Virus record (IMG/VR): IMGVR_UViG_3300042946_000581 | Coordinates: 34,691 to 98,690 of that record | From: a virus | DNA length: 64,000 bases | Direction: 5' to 3' (one strand) | Shown: piece by piece, positions 51,171 through 60,115 of the stretch | Position numbering within the stretch: the first letter of the stretch is position 1 | How the letters are laid out: the number at the start of each line of letters is the position of its first letter | Position numbers and translations under genes: made by a program | The notes under the pieces: model-generated | Seen by the model: the letters and a program-made list of their open reading frames with translations, nothing else | Databases searched by the model: none | Told to the model about the DNA's origin: nothing

Positions 51171-53852
51171 ATGGCAACTTTAACAGGAAAAACAATTGGT
51201 GAATTAGCACTACTAACAGGAATAACATCAGATACATTATTTGCTGTAGAACTTAGTGGTGCAACATATCATATACCTTATTCAGGATTATCAGTTGGTG
51301 GTGGTTCATATGAAGAAGTGACTTATGATGAGTTATATTCTATGTACACTGGTTCAACACTTGTACCTAGTAGATTTTACTTGATGACCGATTATCAAAC
51401 TTGTTATGACCAACCAAATTACGATGTAAATGGTTCTCCTATAACAACAGGTAACTATAAAACAGGAACAACAGAACCTATATTATTATTGGCAATATCA
51501 ACAATAGGGTTCTCACCTACAGTTTATTCAACACTATACCCACAAGATAAAATATCTTATGATATAAGTTGGAACCTAACAGAGGTAACATCAGGTCTTG
51601 CTAAAGGTAGAATCACTGAACGTATTGATAATAAAAATAATAGAGCCGACTATGATTTTAGAGCGGTACAATTTATTAGATATGTTGGATATTTTTCAGA
51701 ACAATACTATGCAGGTAAAATTAATTTGGATGATACAACAGGATTAGTTTCGTCAACACAAACAGGAACAACTTTTTTTACAACTGACTTTACTGTTGGT
51801 GATATTTTTGGAGTTTATACACCTAATAATGGATTAGGTAGTTTCCAATATTATGAAATTTCATCAATAGTTAGTGATGATGAAATATATGTCACAGGTA
51901 GAACTTTAACGAAAGTGAACGACACCTATTATTCTTCGGGACAGAGATTACCTGATTATATGAATCCACACCAATGTAATATAACTGGTACAACTAATGA
52001 TGAATTTGCGGAGTATTATACATTCAATGATGATGATAATTTTAACACATACTTGGGTGATAATGTTAATTACGATACTTTTATATTATCGAATAATGTT
52101 TTTCTCAACGGTTCATACAGAAATAACACATTCGGTGGGAATGTTGTAGGTAATACATTTGATGAAGATATGGACTCAAATATAGTTGGGCCATATTGTC
52201 AATATAATATTATAACAGATGAATTTGACAGAAATATTATAGGTTCATATTTTCAATACAACATTATTGATTGTGATATGGAATCAAATCAGATTGGTAA
52301 TTATTTCGAATTTAATATGCTCGGAGATTACGAGGGTCAGGATTTTGATTATAACCGAATAGGTTCATACTTCAATAGTAATTTTTTAACGCTTAATTAT
52401 GATTTTCAAAATAATAATATTGGAGATAGTTTTTATGGTAACATCATAGATAGTGATTTCCGAAACAATACTATTGTTGGTAACTTTAATCTAAACCTAT
52501 TCATTAATAACTACTTCAATGACAATATTGTAGGTAGTGATTTTCAATATAATATCATACCAACCTCTTTCTACTCAAATAATATAGGAGAGAATTTTGA
52601 TAGTAATACAATAACCCAAAATTTTTATAACAATGAAATTGGTCCCGGATTTAATAAAAATTCAATAAGTGGGGAAACATATAACAATAGAATCGGTGAA
52701 CAATTTGAAAACAATACAATATATGGTAATTTTAATGATAACCAAATTTTCAACGAATTTAAAGGTAATATAACGTATCAGGATTTTAATTATAATAGAT
52801 TAGATTGGGGATTTGGAGGAAATCAAATTAGTGGGAATTGTTTCGGTAATATCTTTGGTAGTTATATATCTAGTAATGACTTTTTGGGTGATGTTTACGA
52901 AAATACATTTAAAGGTAGCGTTTTCGGAAACACTATTGGTAATAATTTTGCCAATAACAATATTGGTGTTGGTTTTAGTAATAACACAATAGGTGAAAAT
53001 TTTGGTTACGGAGCCTTAGCACCACAAGGTAATACCATAGGTAATTATTTTATTGATAATACAATAGGTGAGTATTTCTATAACAATACAATTCCTGATA
53101 ATTTTCATGATAATATCGTAGGAGATTATTTCCAATGGAATGTTATTAACACTAATATAGATTATACTGATTTTACCATTAATTACGGAAATATTACAGG
53201 GTTTAGTTATACGGCAACAGGAACAGGGGCAACTGATAGTATATATACTAATTTAATTGGGACAACAAATGGTCACGGTGTTAGTGCGACATTTGACGTT
53301 GAGGTTTCAAGTGGAGCTGTAATTGGAGTTAGTGCATCAACCCCAACAACAGGATACAGATACCAAATAGGTGACACCATAACAATACTTGGAACTGATA
53401 TTGGAGGAACCACCCCTGAAGATAATATTGTTATTACTGTAATTGGTACAACATCAGGTTCTTTATTCTATCAACATTTCACAAAACAAATTTTCGAAAG
53501 GAGATTAGGTGACAAAAGAGTATCTTTTTATGATGAAAATGATGTATTAAATGTTGATTCAGTATATGAAATCTCAGGTTATATTCCAGTGTATAGTCAA
53601 TCTTTATCATTCCCTTTCAGTAGTGCGAGTTTTGAGTTTGAGTGTGATGGAAGTTATACCAATAATGGTGGAATAACCAATCAAAGTGCATCTACTATGA
53701 CTGAATTGGTGACAGTATTTAACAATAACTTTAGACAATTTGGATATTTCTTTGATAATAATGATGGAACAATTGGTTTGTATATAAACCCATCATTAAA
53801 ACAACAGTATTGCCCAAGTGGAACATACACCATTAATGTGTTTAACGATTAA
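51171..53852 (+). CDS. Asn-rich beta-helix tail fibre (893 aa)
   Basis: 893 aa. N-terminus ATLTGKTIGELALLTGITSD with VELSGATYHIPYSG is a typical attachment segment of fibre proteins. Residues about 100-300 contain beta strands and FYLMTDYQT. Residues about 305-660 are some 30 tandem units of about 11 residues of the pattern N-x-I-G-x-x-F-x-x-N (NIIGSYFQYN, NQIGNYFEFN, NTIGENFGYG), expected to form a long parallel beta helix. Residues 690-785 contain a module ending GDTITILGTDIGG, and the last 80 residues are a beta cap. The module and the cap recur in the 54756 protein. Host-binding fibre. Confidence 0.8.
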   Translation: MATLTGKTIGELALLTGITSDTLFAVELSGATYHIPYSGLSVGGGSYEEVTYDELYSMYTGSTLVPSRFYLMTDYQTCYDQPNYDVNGSPITTGNYKTGTTEPILLLAISTIGFSPTVYSTLYPQDKISYDISWNLTEVTSGLAKGRITERIDNKNNRADYDFRAVQFIRYVGYFSEQYYAGKINLDDTTGLVSSTQTGTTFFTTDFTVGDIFGVYTPNNGLGSFQYYEISSIVSDDEIYVTGRTLTKVNDTYYSSGQRLPDYMNPHQCNITGTTNDEFAEYYTFNDDDNFNTYLGDNVNYDTFILSNNVFLNGSYRNNTFGGNVVGNTFDEDMDSNIVGPYCQYNIITDEFDRNIIGSYFQYNIIDCDMESNQIGNYFEFNMLGDYEGQDFDYNRIGSYFNSNFLTLNYDFQNNNIGDSFYGNIIDSDFRNNTIVGNFNLNLFINNYFNDNIVGSDFQYNIIPTSFYSNNIGENFDSNTITQNFYNNEIGPGFNKNSISGETYNNRIGEQFENNTIYGNFNDNQIFNEFKGNITYQDFNYNRLDWGFGGNQISGNCFGNIFGSYISSNDFLGDVYENTFKGSVFGNTIGNNFANNNIGVGFSNNTIGENFGYGALAPQGNTIGNYFIDNTIGEYFYNNTIPDNFHDNIVGDYFQWNVINTNIDYTDFTINYGNITGFSYTATGTGATDSIYTNLIGTTNGHGVSATFDVEVSSGAVIGVSASTPTTGYRYQIGDTITILGTDIGGTTPEDNIVITVIGTTSGSLFYQHFTKQIFERRLGDKRVSFYDENDVLNVDSVYEISGYIPVYSQSLSFPFSSASFEFECDGSYTNNGGITNQSASTMTELVTVFNNNFRQFGYFFDNNDGTIGLYINPSLKQQYCPSGTYTINVFND
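52090..53155 (+). repeat. Asn-rich 11-residue coding repeats
   Basis: About 30 degenerate 33-bp units encode N-x-I-G-x-x-F-x-x-N steps of a beta helix; detected from the regular spacing of Asn, Ile/Gly and Phe in the frame. Confidence 0.8.
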
Positions 53853-53864
53853 AAAAATAAAAAT

Positions 53865-54125
53865 ATGAGAATTTGTATATTATGTGAAGAATCTAAAGTT
53901 TCACAAGTAAAAGAAAAATTAAAAAATGATAACATCTTGAAAATAGAATTATCACCAACTGGAGAATTGCCAGCAACTCATAAATTATGTGTTATGGCAG
54001 TTCCTGAAGAAAAGGCTAAACAACTTATGGATTCCGCAGAATTTACAATAATTGAAGCTATGAGTCCAAAAGAATTTTTGGAAAAACACAACTTGAAAAA
54101 AATTGGAAAGTTTGGGAAACTATAA
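53865..54125 (+). CDS. Hypothetical protein (86 aa)
   Basis: 86 aa. A ferredoxin-like strand-helix pattern (MRICILCEESKVSQVKEKL, HKLCVMAVPEEKAKQLMDS) with no known family. Short conserved-looking phage protein; it could be a fibre assembly or regulatory partner since it is placed between two paralogous fibre genes. Confidence 0.6.
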   Translation: MRICILCEESKVSQVKEKLKNDNILKIELSPTGELPATHKLCVMAVPEEKAKQLMDSAEFTIIEAMSPKEFLEKHNLKKIGKFGKL

Positions 54126-54732
54126 GATAATAAAAAATTTCATCACAAAGGATGAAGTTGACCAAATAGTAAATTGGTTAAGTTCGGTTAATCATAGTGG
54201 TAGTGATAGTAATCATCATCTAACTGAACTTGGTAAGTTATTAAATGGTAATTCTTATATGTTTGATATTTCAAACACACCACTAACTAATTATATCACA
54301 AAGTTTCAATCAATATCTGATGTATCCTACGATATATTACCTGATTTCATATATAACTTAGTAGATAAAATTTCAAAAGAATTCAGTTTCCCAAAAGATA
54401 ATATATTTCTTCAAGCTGTTGATATGAATAAAGGTGGAAAAATAAATCCACATTATGATACCTCAGTTAGTGGTTATATCAATTATAAATGTAATATAAG
54501 TGTTTTATCAGAAGACTATGAATTATTTCTTGATAAAGAATCAATTAAAATTCAAGCAACTGATTTATATGGTTTTGAAGCATCATTATACAAACATTGG
54601 ACAAATGAATTTAATTCAAGACGAGTTTTTTTAAGTTTTGGGTTTCTATTAAAATATGAAGATTTGGGTAGAAATATTAATGACCCTAGAGTTAGATTAA
54701 GTAGAAGAATCGAGAAATACTTTCAACAATAA
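54103..54732 (+). CDS. 2OG-Fe(II) oxygenase
   Basis: 209 aa from a TTG start at 54103 (or TTG at 54112), overlapping the upstream gene by 23 bases; there is no ATG in range, so a non-ATG start is required. The double-stranded beta helix has metal ligands H-x-D (HYD, residues 117-119) and a distal H165, with R173/R174 to hold 2-oxoglutarate. Such enzymes hydroxylate prolyl, lysyl or other residues, or nucleic acid bases. Proximity to Pro/Thr-rich fibres makes protein hydroxylation attractive, but nothing proves the substrate. Confidence 0.75.
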   Translation: MESLGNYKIIKNFITKDEVDQIVNWLSSVNHSGSDSNHHLTELGKLLNGNSYMFDISNTPLTNYITKFQSISDVSYDILPDFIYNLVDKISKEFSFPKDNIFLQAVDMNKGGKINPHYDTSVSGYINYKCNISVLSEDYELFLDKESIKIQATDLYGFEASLYKHWTNEFNSRRVFLSFGFLLKYEDLGRNINDPRVRLSRRIEKYFQQ

Positions 54733-54734
54733 AA

Positions 54735-54741
54735 TATTTAT
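54735..54741 (+). promoter_or_regulatory. Putative late promoter box TATTTAT
   Basis: TATTTATTAAAAAAAAAC, 14 bases before the ATG at 54756. Confidence 0.5.
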
Positions 54742-54755
54742 TAAAAAAAAACAAA

Positions 54756-55976
54756 ATGGCAACAAAATATATAGTAGATAACGTACCAAATCAAACCATA
54801 AATGGTGACGTAACAATAAATGGAAATTTAAGTGTCACTGGAGTTACAACTGGAAGTTTGGCCACATATAAAGCATTACTAACCCAATTGGGTGTTCAGA
54901 GTGGCACTGACTTAGGTGATTTTAATGATGGTTTAATTATAGGCGAAACCTATGAAATATTAAATTATCAGAGTGGTGATGATTTCAGTAATATTGCAAA
55001 TGCGTTGAGTGGGGTTGTTCTTACATATAGTTATAGTGGAACAGCGGTAACTGGGGTGACCAATACATATACTTCTGGTGGATTCACAAGTGGTGGAGGT
55101 TCTGGTATTGAGTTTGATATCGTAGTAAACAATGATGCTTATGAATCAGTCAACATCGTTACCATTGGTTATGGTTATGTAAGTGGTGATACAATAACGA
55201 TATTGGGCACTAATGTTGGGGGTGTTAGTCCAGATAACGACATAACAATAACAGTTGATAGTGCAACTACCGAGAATCCAAATGAAACAGGTTCTGTTTT
55301 TATCGCAATAGGAGAATTACCTACAAATTGGAATAATGGTTCTACTTTAGAATCTAGGGGTAATTTAGTTGTAAAAGTGTTAGAAAACAATTTGGGTTAT
55401 GATATTGAATGGGTCGAGGATTTTATGGGGGGAGGTATTTACATCGCTTTTAATTCAATTACAGGACCACTATATAATACTTTTAATAGAAGCACAACAT
55501 TTGTTTTAGGTGGAAATATTGCAATACCATTTTTTGGTCCTACCGCAATAGAAACTTTCGTATTACCCTATACTGTTAATGAAAAAGACGATACCATTCT
55601 TTTAGCGGTTTTTGATTTAAGTGTTCCTGAATCAGTCTCTAATAGTTTGTATTATTTTCCTATCGAGATTCAAATTCTACAAGATACAAACACAACACCA
55701 ATCGTAATAAGTGGAACTACAACATCATTTCCTTTCACAAATGTAAGTATTGAGTTTTACTGTGGTGATATGGTTATTCAATCGTTTTACACAAGTGGTG
55801 GTACTATTGTTAATGACATACCTGAAGTTGTTAACATATTGAATACAGATACCAACACAAGTTTTCTTGGTACGTTTTCTGATGATGGTGGAAACATAAT
55901 TTTAACTATGGCAACAAATCTTAAAAATCAATTCTGTACTAATAGTACATTAACATTTTATGTTTTCAATGACTAA
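54756..55976 (+). CDS. Fibre protein paralogous to the beta-helix fibre (406 aa)
   Basis: 406 aa. N-terminus PNQTINGDVTINGNLSVTG carries the NGDVTINGNL motif also found in the 36951 fibre. It lacks the Asn-rich helix but shares, in order, a domain ending YGYVSGDTITILGTNVGG (residues about 130-160) and a C-terminal cap (TTSFPFTNVSIEFYCG, FYVFND) with the 51171 fibre. Probably a shorter alternative fibre or an accessory tip. Confidence 0.75.
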   Translation: MATKYIVDNVPNQTINGDVTINGNLSVTGVTTGSLATYKALLTQLGVQSGTDLGDFNDGLIIGETYEILNYQSGDDFSNIANALSGVVLTYSYSGTAVTGVTNTYTSGGFTSGGGSGIEFDIVVNNDAYESVNIVTIGYGYVSGDTITILGTNVGGVSPDNDITITVDSATTENPNETGSVFIAIGELPTNWNNGSTLESRGNLVVKVLENNLGYDIEWVEDFMGGGIYIAFNSITGPLYNTFNRSTTFVLGGNIAIPFFGPTAIETFVLPYTVNEKDDTILLAVFDLSVPESVSNSLYYFPIEIQILQDTNTTPIVISGTTTSFPFTNVSIEFYCGDMVIQSFYTSGGTIVNDIPEVVNILNTDTNTSFLGTFSDDGGNIILTMATNLKNQFCTNSTLTFYVFND

Positions 55977-56000
55977 TAAAAAAATTAAAACAGAAAAAAA

Positions 56001-56240
56001 ATGATACAATACATTAAAAGAAAAAGTGATAATAAGTTTCTACAATCTTTAGAAAACGATGTTTGGGTTGATAACTCAAAAGAAGCTTATGAAATGACTC
56101 TTATAGAGTGTAAGAATATAAAAACTGAGTTGCTTAACACATATACTTCTGAAGAAATTACTGAAGTTGTTAATATGTTTAAGAACAAACCAATGTCGAG
56201 AGAAGAAAAAAAAGAACTTTTATCTTTACTTAAAAAATAA
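56001..56240 (+). CDS. Small helical protein (79 aa)
   Basis: 79 aa, charged and helical (LENDVWVDNSKEAYEMTL, PMSREEKKELLSLLKK). No family. Preceded by an A-rich leader and followed by the promoter-like region of the DNA polymerase. Confidence 0.6.
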   Translation: MIQYIKRKSDNKFLQSLENDVWVDNSKEAYEMTLIECKNIKTELLNTYTSEEITEVVNMFKNKPMSREEKKELLSLLKK

Positions 56241-56242
56241 AA

Positions 56243-56271
56243 TTGACGAATTAGAACGATATCATTATACT
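56243..56271 (+). promoter_or_regulatory. Sigma70-like promoter for DNA polymerase
   Basis: TTGACG, 17 bases, TATACT. The spacing and the two hexamers match a classical -35/-10 promoter, unusual for Bacteroidetes hosts but common in phages. A longer shared motif (TATACTTATAAGG) overlaps the -10. Confidence 0.45.
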
Positions 56272-56288
56272 TATAAGGACAAGGTAAA

Positions 56289-56309
56289 TGTCATCACTTT
56301 AGTATGACA
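56289..56309 (+). promoter_or_regulatory. Leader hairpin upstream of DNA polymerase
   Basis: TGTCAT, loop CACTTTAGT, ATGACA: a 6-bp stem in the untranslated leader, 28 bases before the ATG at 56338. T4 gp43 represses its own mRNA through a hairpin overlapping its ribosome-binding site. A similar control is possible, although this one is further upstream. Confidence 0.4.
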
Positions 56310-56337
56310 GCTAATACACCATCTAAAATTAAGTATA

Positions 56338-59136
56338 ATGATATCACAAGAACAAATTGAAATGTTCCTTAATGGGAACGACCCCGAACAATTTATCGTA
56401 GCTGTAGAATACGATTACGCAACAGATTCCGTTTTTAAAATCAAAGAAATTCCTGGTAAAGGAAAAGAAATAAGAAAAGACACATTCACAGCCTTTGCTT
56501 GGGTTGGTGATTTACACGGTCTTAATTTCTATAAGTCATCCAAAGGTCTTCAAAAAGAAGCGATGACAAAACACGGAATATTAATAGAAAAATTACAAAC
56601 TGGCGACAATGAAAGATTGGAGAATGGACTTAAATTTATGGTTAAGTCCCTTAAAGGTTATAGAAACCTAATCCAATTCTTTAAAGAAGGTGGTGTTGAC
56701 CCTTGGGGTGAAAAAACCAAGGATTTAATATTAGTTCTACCCCCAGTTGAACAATACCTAATTCAAAAAGAAAAAAGATTATTTAAAGGTTATGAAGAAT
56801 ACAATGATGTAACAAGATTTGGATTCGACTTAGAAACTACTTCTTTAGAACCTAAAGATGGTAGAATCTTTATGATTGGAATAAAAACAAATAAAGGATT
56901 ACAAAAAGTAATTGAATGTTCAAATGAAGACCAAGAACGAGCTGGTTTAGTAGAATTCTTTAGACTAATTGATGAAATTAAACCAAGTATTATTGGTGGA
57001 TATAATTCATTCAACTTTGACTGGTATTGGATTATGGAAAGATGTAAAGCTCTACATTTGGATATTAAAAAGATTTGTAAAACTCTACATCCTGAATATA
57101 AATTTAAACAATCTAATGGGATGTTAAAGTTGGCCAACGAAGTTGAATCCTTTAATCAAGTTAGTATGTGGGGATACAATATTATAGATGTCCTACACTC
57201 AGTTAGACGAGCTCAAGCAATCAATTCAAGTATCAAATCAGCTGGTCTTAAATATATTACCCAATATATCAATACTGAAGCCAAAGACCGAGTTTATATT
57301 AACCATATAGATATTGCACCATTCTATTCAAAGAAAGAAGAGTATTGGTTGAATATTGAGAATGGCAAATATAGAAAAGTGGGTGTTGACCCCAAGATTG
57401 ATTCCATTTGTGAAAAACACGATAAAGTGTATATCAAAACAACTGGTGACAATCTTGTTGAGAGATATTTGGATGATGACTTGGAAGAAACCCTTAAAGT
57501 GGATGAAGAATTTAATCAAGGTACATTTATGTTGGCCTCAATGATTCCAACCACTTATGAGAGGGTTTCAACCATGGGAACGGCAACGATTTGGAAAATG
57601 TTGATGTTGGCTTGGTCTTATAAATACAAATTGGCAATTCCACAAAAAGAACAAAAGAAAGATTTTGTTGGGGGGTTATCAAGATTGTTTAAAGTTGGTT
57701 ATTCAAAGAATGTGTTAAAGCTTGACTTTTCTTCTCTATATCCATCAATACAATTGGTTCATGATGTATTCCCAACTTGTGATATAATGGGGGCAATGAA
57801 AGGTAAGTTAGGTTATTTTAGAAATGCCCGTATTAACTATAAGAACTTGGCGGCAGAGTGGTATGAAAAAGATAAGAAAAAATCTCTCTCTTATGATAGA
57901 AAACAACTCCCTATAAAGATTTTTATAAACTCGCTATTTGGTGCATTATCAGCTCCACAAGTATTTCCTTGGGGCGATATGTTTATGGGTGAACAGATTA
58001 CTTGCACTGGAAGACAATATCTTCGTCAGATGTCAAAGTTCTTTATTAAGAAGGGTTATACCCCACTTGTATGTGATACGGATGGTCAGAACTTCTCATT
58101 ACCTGAAGGTGGTGTTGATGACAGAGTTTATATAGGTAAAGGTCTTAATTGGAAAGTTAAGAAAGATAAAGAATATCGAGGTTATGATGCTGATGTTGCG
58201 GAGTTTAATGATATATTTATGAGGGGAGCAATGGCCCTTGATTGCGATGGTACTTGGAAATCTTGTATTAACTTGGCAAGGAAGAATTATGCCACAATGG
58301 AACATAATGGTAAAGTTAAACTTACAGGTAATTCAATCAAATCCAAAAAACTTCCATTATATATTGAGGATTTCTTGGATAAAGCTATCAAACTTTTATT
58401 AGAGGGTGAAGGTCAACAATTTGTTGAGTGGTATTATGAATACCTTACAAAGATATATAATAAAGAAATTCCACTCCTTAAAATTGCACAAAGAGCAAAA
58501 GTAAAATTAAGTATCAAAGATTATATTGATAGGTCAAAACAAACAACTAAATCAGGTGGTGCTATGTCTAGAATGGCTCATATGGAATTGGTAATTAAAC
58601 ACAATCTAAAAGTTAATCTTGGTGAAGTAATTTATTATGTTAATAATGGAACTAAAGCAAGTCACGGAGATGTACAAAAAGTAAACAAACCAAAAAAAGG
58701 ATGGAGTGAAGAACAATTAAAAACTTATTTCCAAAATACTAAAATTAATCCAGACCAAATTGATTCTGTTATTCAACTTAATTGTTATATGTTAAATTCA
58801 AACGACATTGAAAACAATCCTAATATGACTGGTGAATATAATGTCGCCAGAGCTATTACAACATTTAATAATCGTATTGAGCCTTTGTTAATTGTATTCA
58901 AACAAGATATTAGAGATAACTTAATTGTTGATAATCCTGAGAAAAGAACTTTCTTTACAAGTCAACAATGTGAATTAATTAATGGTGTTCCATTTGAAGA
59001 AAAAGACCAAGATAGAATCCAAGAAGACTTATTAGATTTAGAACCAAAGGAATTAGAGTATTGGGAAAAGAGAGGAATTGACCCCAACTATATCTATGAC
59101 TTGGCTGAAGAAGGATGGGAAAGATATATTGATTAA
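56338..59136 (+). CDS. Family B DNA polymerase (T4 gp43-like)
   Basis: 932 aa (T4 gp43 is 898). Proofreading exonuclease motifs: FDLETT at 163-168 and GGYNSFNFDW at 220-229. Polymerase motif A KLDFSSLYPS at 461-470, motif B region with K522, N531-S532 and F534-G535, motif C VCDTDG at 578-583 (the usual Y before D-T-D is replaced by C). Residues 640-670 contain the thumb-like RKNYATMEHNGKVKLTGNSI, conserved in T4-type enzymes. It has its own promoter-like region and leader hairpin. Replicates the phage genome. Confidence 0.95.
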   Translation: MISQEQIEMFLNGNDPEQFIVAVEYDYATDSVFKIKEIPGKGKEIRKDTFTAFAWVGDLHGLNFYKSSKGLQKEAMTKHGILIEKLQTGDNERLENGLKFMVKSLKGYRNLIQFFKEGGVDPWGEKTKDLILVLPPVEQYLIQKEKRLFKGYEEYNDVTRFGFDLETTSLEPKDGRIFMIGIKTNKGLQKVIECSNEDQERAGLVEFFRLIDEIKPSIIGGYNSFNFDWYWIMERCKALHLDIKKICKTLHPEYKFKQSNGMLKLANEVESFNQVSMWGYNIIDVLHSVRRAQAINSSIKSAGLKYITQYINTEAKDRVYINHIDIAPFYSKKEEYWLNIENGKYRKVGVDPKIDSICEKHDKVYIKTTGDNLVERYLDDDLEETLKVDEEFNQGTFMLASMIPTTYERVSTMGTATIWKMLMLAWSYKYKLAIPQKEQKKDFVGGLSRLFKVGYSKNVLKLDFSSLYPSIQLVHDVFPTCDIMGAMKGKLGYFRNARINYKNLAAEWYEKDKKKSLSYDRKQLPIKIFINSLFGALSAPQVFPWGDMFMGEQITCTGRQYLRQMSKFFIKKGYTPLVCDTDGQNFSLPEGGVDDRVYIGKGLNWKVKKDKEYRGYDADVAEFNDIFMRGAMALDCDGTWKSCINLARKNYATMEHNGKVKLTGNSIKSKKLPLYIEDFLDKAIKLLLEGEGQQFVEWYYEYLTKIYNKEIPLLKIAQRAKVKLSIKDYIDRSKQTTKSGGAMSRMAHMELVIKHNLKVNLGEVIYYVNNGTKASHGDVQKVNKPKKGWSEEQLKTYFQNTKINPDQIDSVIQLNCYMLNSNDIENNPNMTGEYNVARAITTFNNRIEPLLIVFKQDIRDNLIVDNPEKRTFFTSQQCELINGVPFEEKDQDRIQEDLLDLEPKELEYWEKRGIDPNYIYDLAEEGWERYID

Positions 59137-59143
59137 AATAAAA

Positions 59144-59166
59144 AACCCCACTCAAAAGGTGGGGTT
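59144..59166 (+). terminator. Bidirectional terminator
   Basis: AACCCCAC, loop TCAAAAG, GTGGGGTT, between the convergent genes ending at 59136 and 59173. On the minus strand it continues into TTTTTTATTTT, on the + strand into TTAAATTTTTATTC. Confidence 0.8.
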
Positions 59167-59172
59167 AAATTT

Positions 59173-59511
59173 TTATTCTAATTTCATTCCATCTGAGGAG
59201 ATTATATACCAACCACCTTCAAGGTATTCAAGTTCAACACAAGCGCCATTATCAATTTCAATTTCATCGTATTGTTCGTCAATCAAAGAATATTTTGGAA
59301 TAATACTTGTTTTGGTTAAGACTTTAATTTTAACAGATTCTGTGGTATAACCATCTAAAGTAATTGTACATTTATCAACATCTTTAACAATTAAAAGATA
59401 TTCACCATTTGTTTCATAAGTTGGTGTATTGACAATCTTTTTAATTTTGGTGGATGGTGATTGACCATATCTTAATGTTTTGGTAACTTCACCTATTTTT
59501 TTCTTTTCCAT
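59173..59511 (-). CDS. Small beta-rich protein (112 aa)
   Basis: 112 aa. Strand pattern YETNGEYLLIVKDVDKCTIT, KIKVLTKTSIIPKYSL and CVELEYLEGGWYIISSDGMK. The ending G-G-W-Y-I-I-S-S-D-G-x-K is shared by small capsid fibre or decoration-type proteins, but I cannot name the family. Fits among head genes downstream of the metalloprotease and neck genes. Confidence 0.6.
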   Translation of the reverse strand: MEKKKIGEVTKTLRYGQSPSTKIKKIVNTPTYETNGEYLLIVKDVDKCTITLDGYTTESVKIKVLTKTSIIPKYSLIDEQYDEIEIDNGACVELEYLEGGWYIISSDGMKLE

Positions 59512-59512
59512 A

Positions 59513-60115
59513 TTATTTAGATTTTACCATATTATAGATATATTCGGCAGCTTTATCAATATTATCAACACCCTTTCTAGTTAGTTCTGTTCTAATTATG
59601 TGTAACATATATTTAAATCTAGAAGCCGAAGGATTGTTACCATAACCTTTAAGTGGTGGGTGTTTTGAATCTAGAAGTCCCTTTTGGTTTAATTCTCTAA
59701 CTTTTCTTACACCAAACTCATCGGCAACTGCCTCATATTTCGCCATTGCTTCAGCCGCATCATCCAAAGGAACTTCGTTTAAATAAAGACCCATCATTTT
59801 TTCAGCACCATATTTTTTAAATTGATATTGATGTGCTAATTCGTGGAAGATAATAAAAAGAGCTTGAGTGGGATTATATTTTTTAAAAATTTGAGGGTTA
59901 ATAACTAATTTGTTATGTAAAGCTAACCCATCAGGACCCGATAACATTTCAAGCGAAACTTTTTTACAATCAGTTTTTTCAAATATTGATTTCACTTCAT
60001 CAATTAGTTCATCACTTAATTTTAATTCGTTTTTTAAGGTTTCAAGAAATTCATCCAAACCTTCAGTAGCTTCTAAAAGAAGTTTATATTGTGATTCTGT
60101 TATTATAATTTTCAT
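59513..60115 (-). CDS. Capsid-targeted HExxH metalloprotease
   Basis: 200 aa. Residues 1-15 (IIITESQYKLLLE, L-L-E at 13-15 before A16) form a targeting peptide with the ITESQ signature. The catalytic core has HELAHQ at 91-96 and a third zinc ligand candidate E128 in YEAVADEFGVRK, the arrangement of ImmA/IrrE-like and M48-like gluzincins. A peptidase inside the capsid could be injected and cut host regulators, or act during assembly. One-base overlap with the neck gene upstream. Confidence 0.75.
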   Translation of the reverse strand: MKIIITESQYKLLLEATEGLDEFLETLKNELKLSDELIDEVKSIFEKTDCKKVSLEMLSGPDGLALHNKLVINPQIFKKYNPTQALFIIFHELAHQYQFKKYGAEKMMGLYLNEVPLDDAAEAMAKYEAVADEFGVRKVRELNQKGLLDSKHPPLKGYGNNPSASRFKYMLHIIRTELTRKGVDNIDKAAEYIYNMVKSK

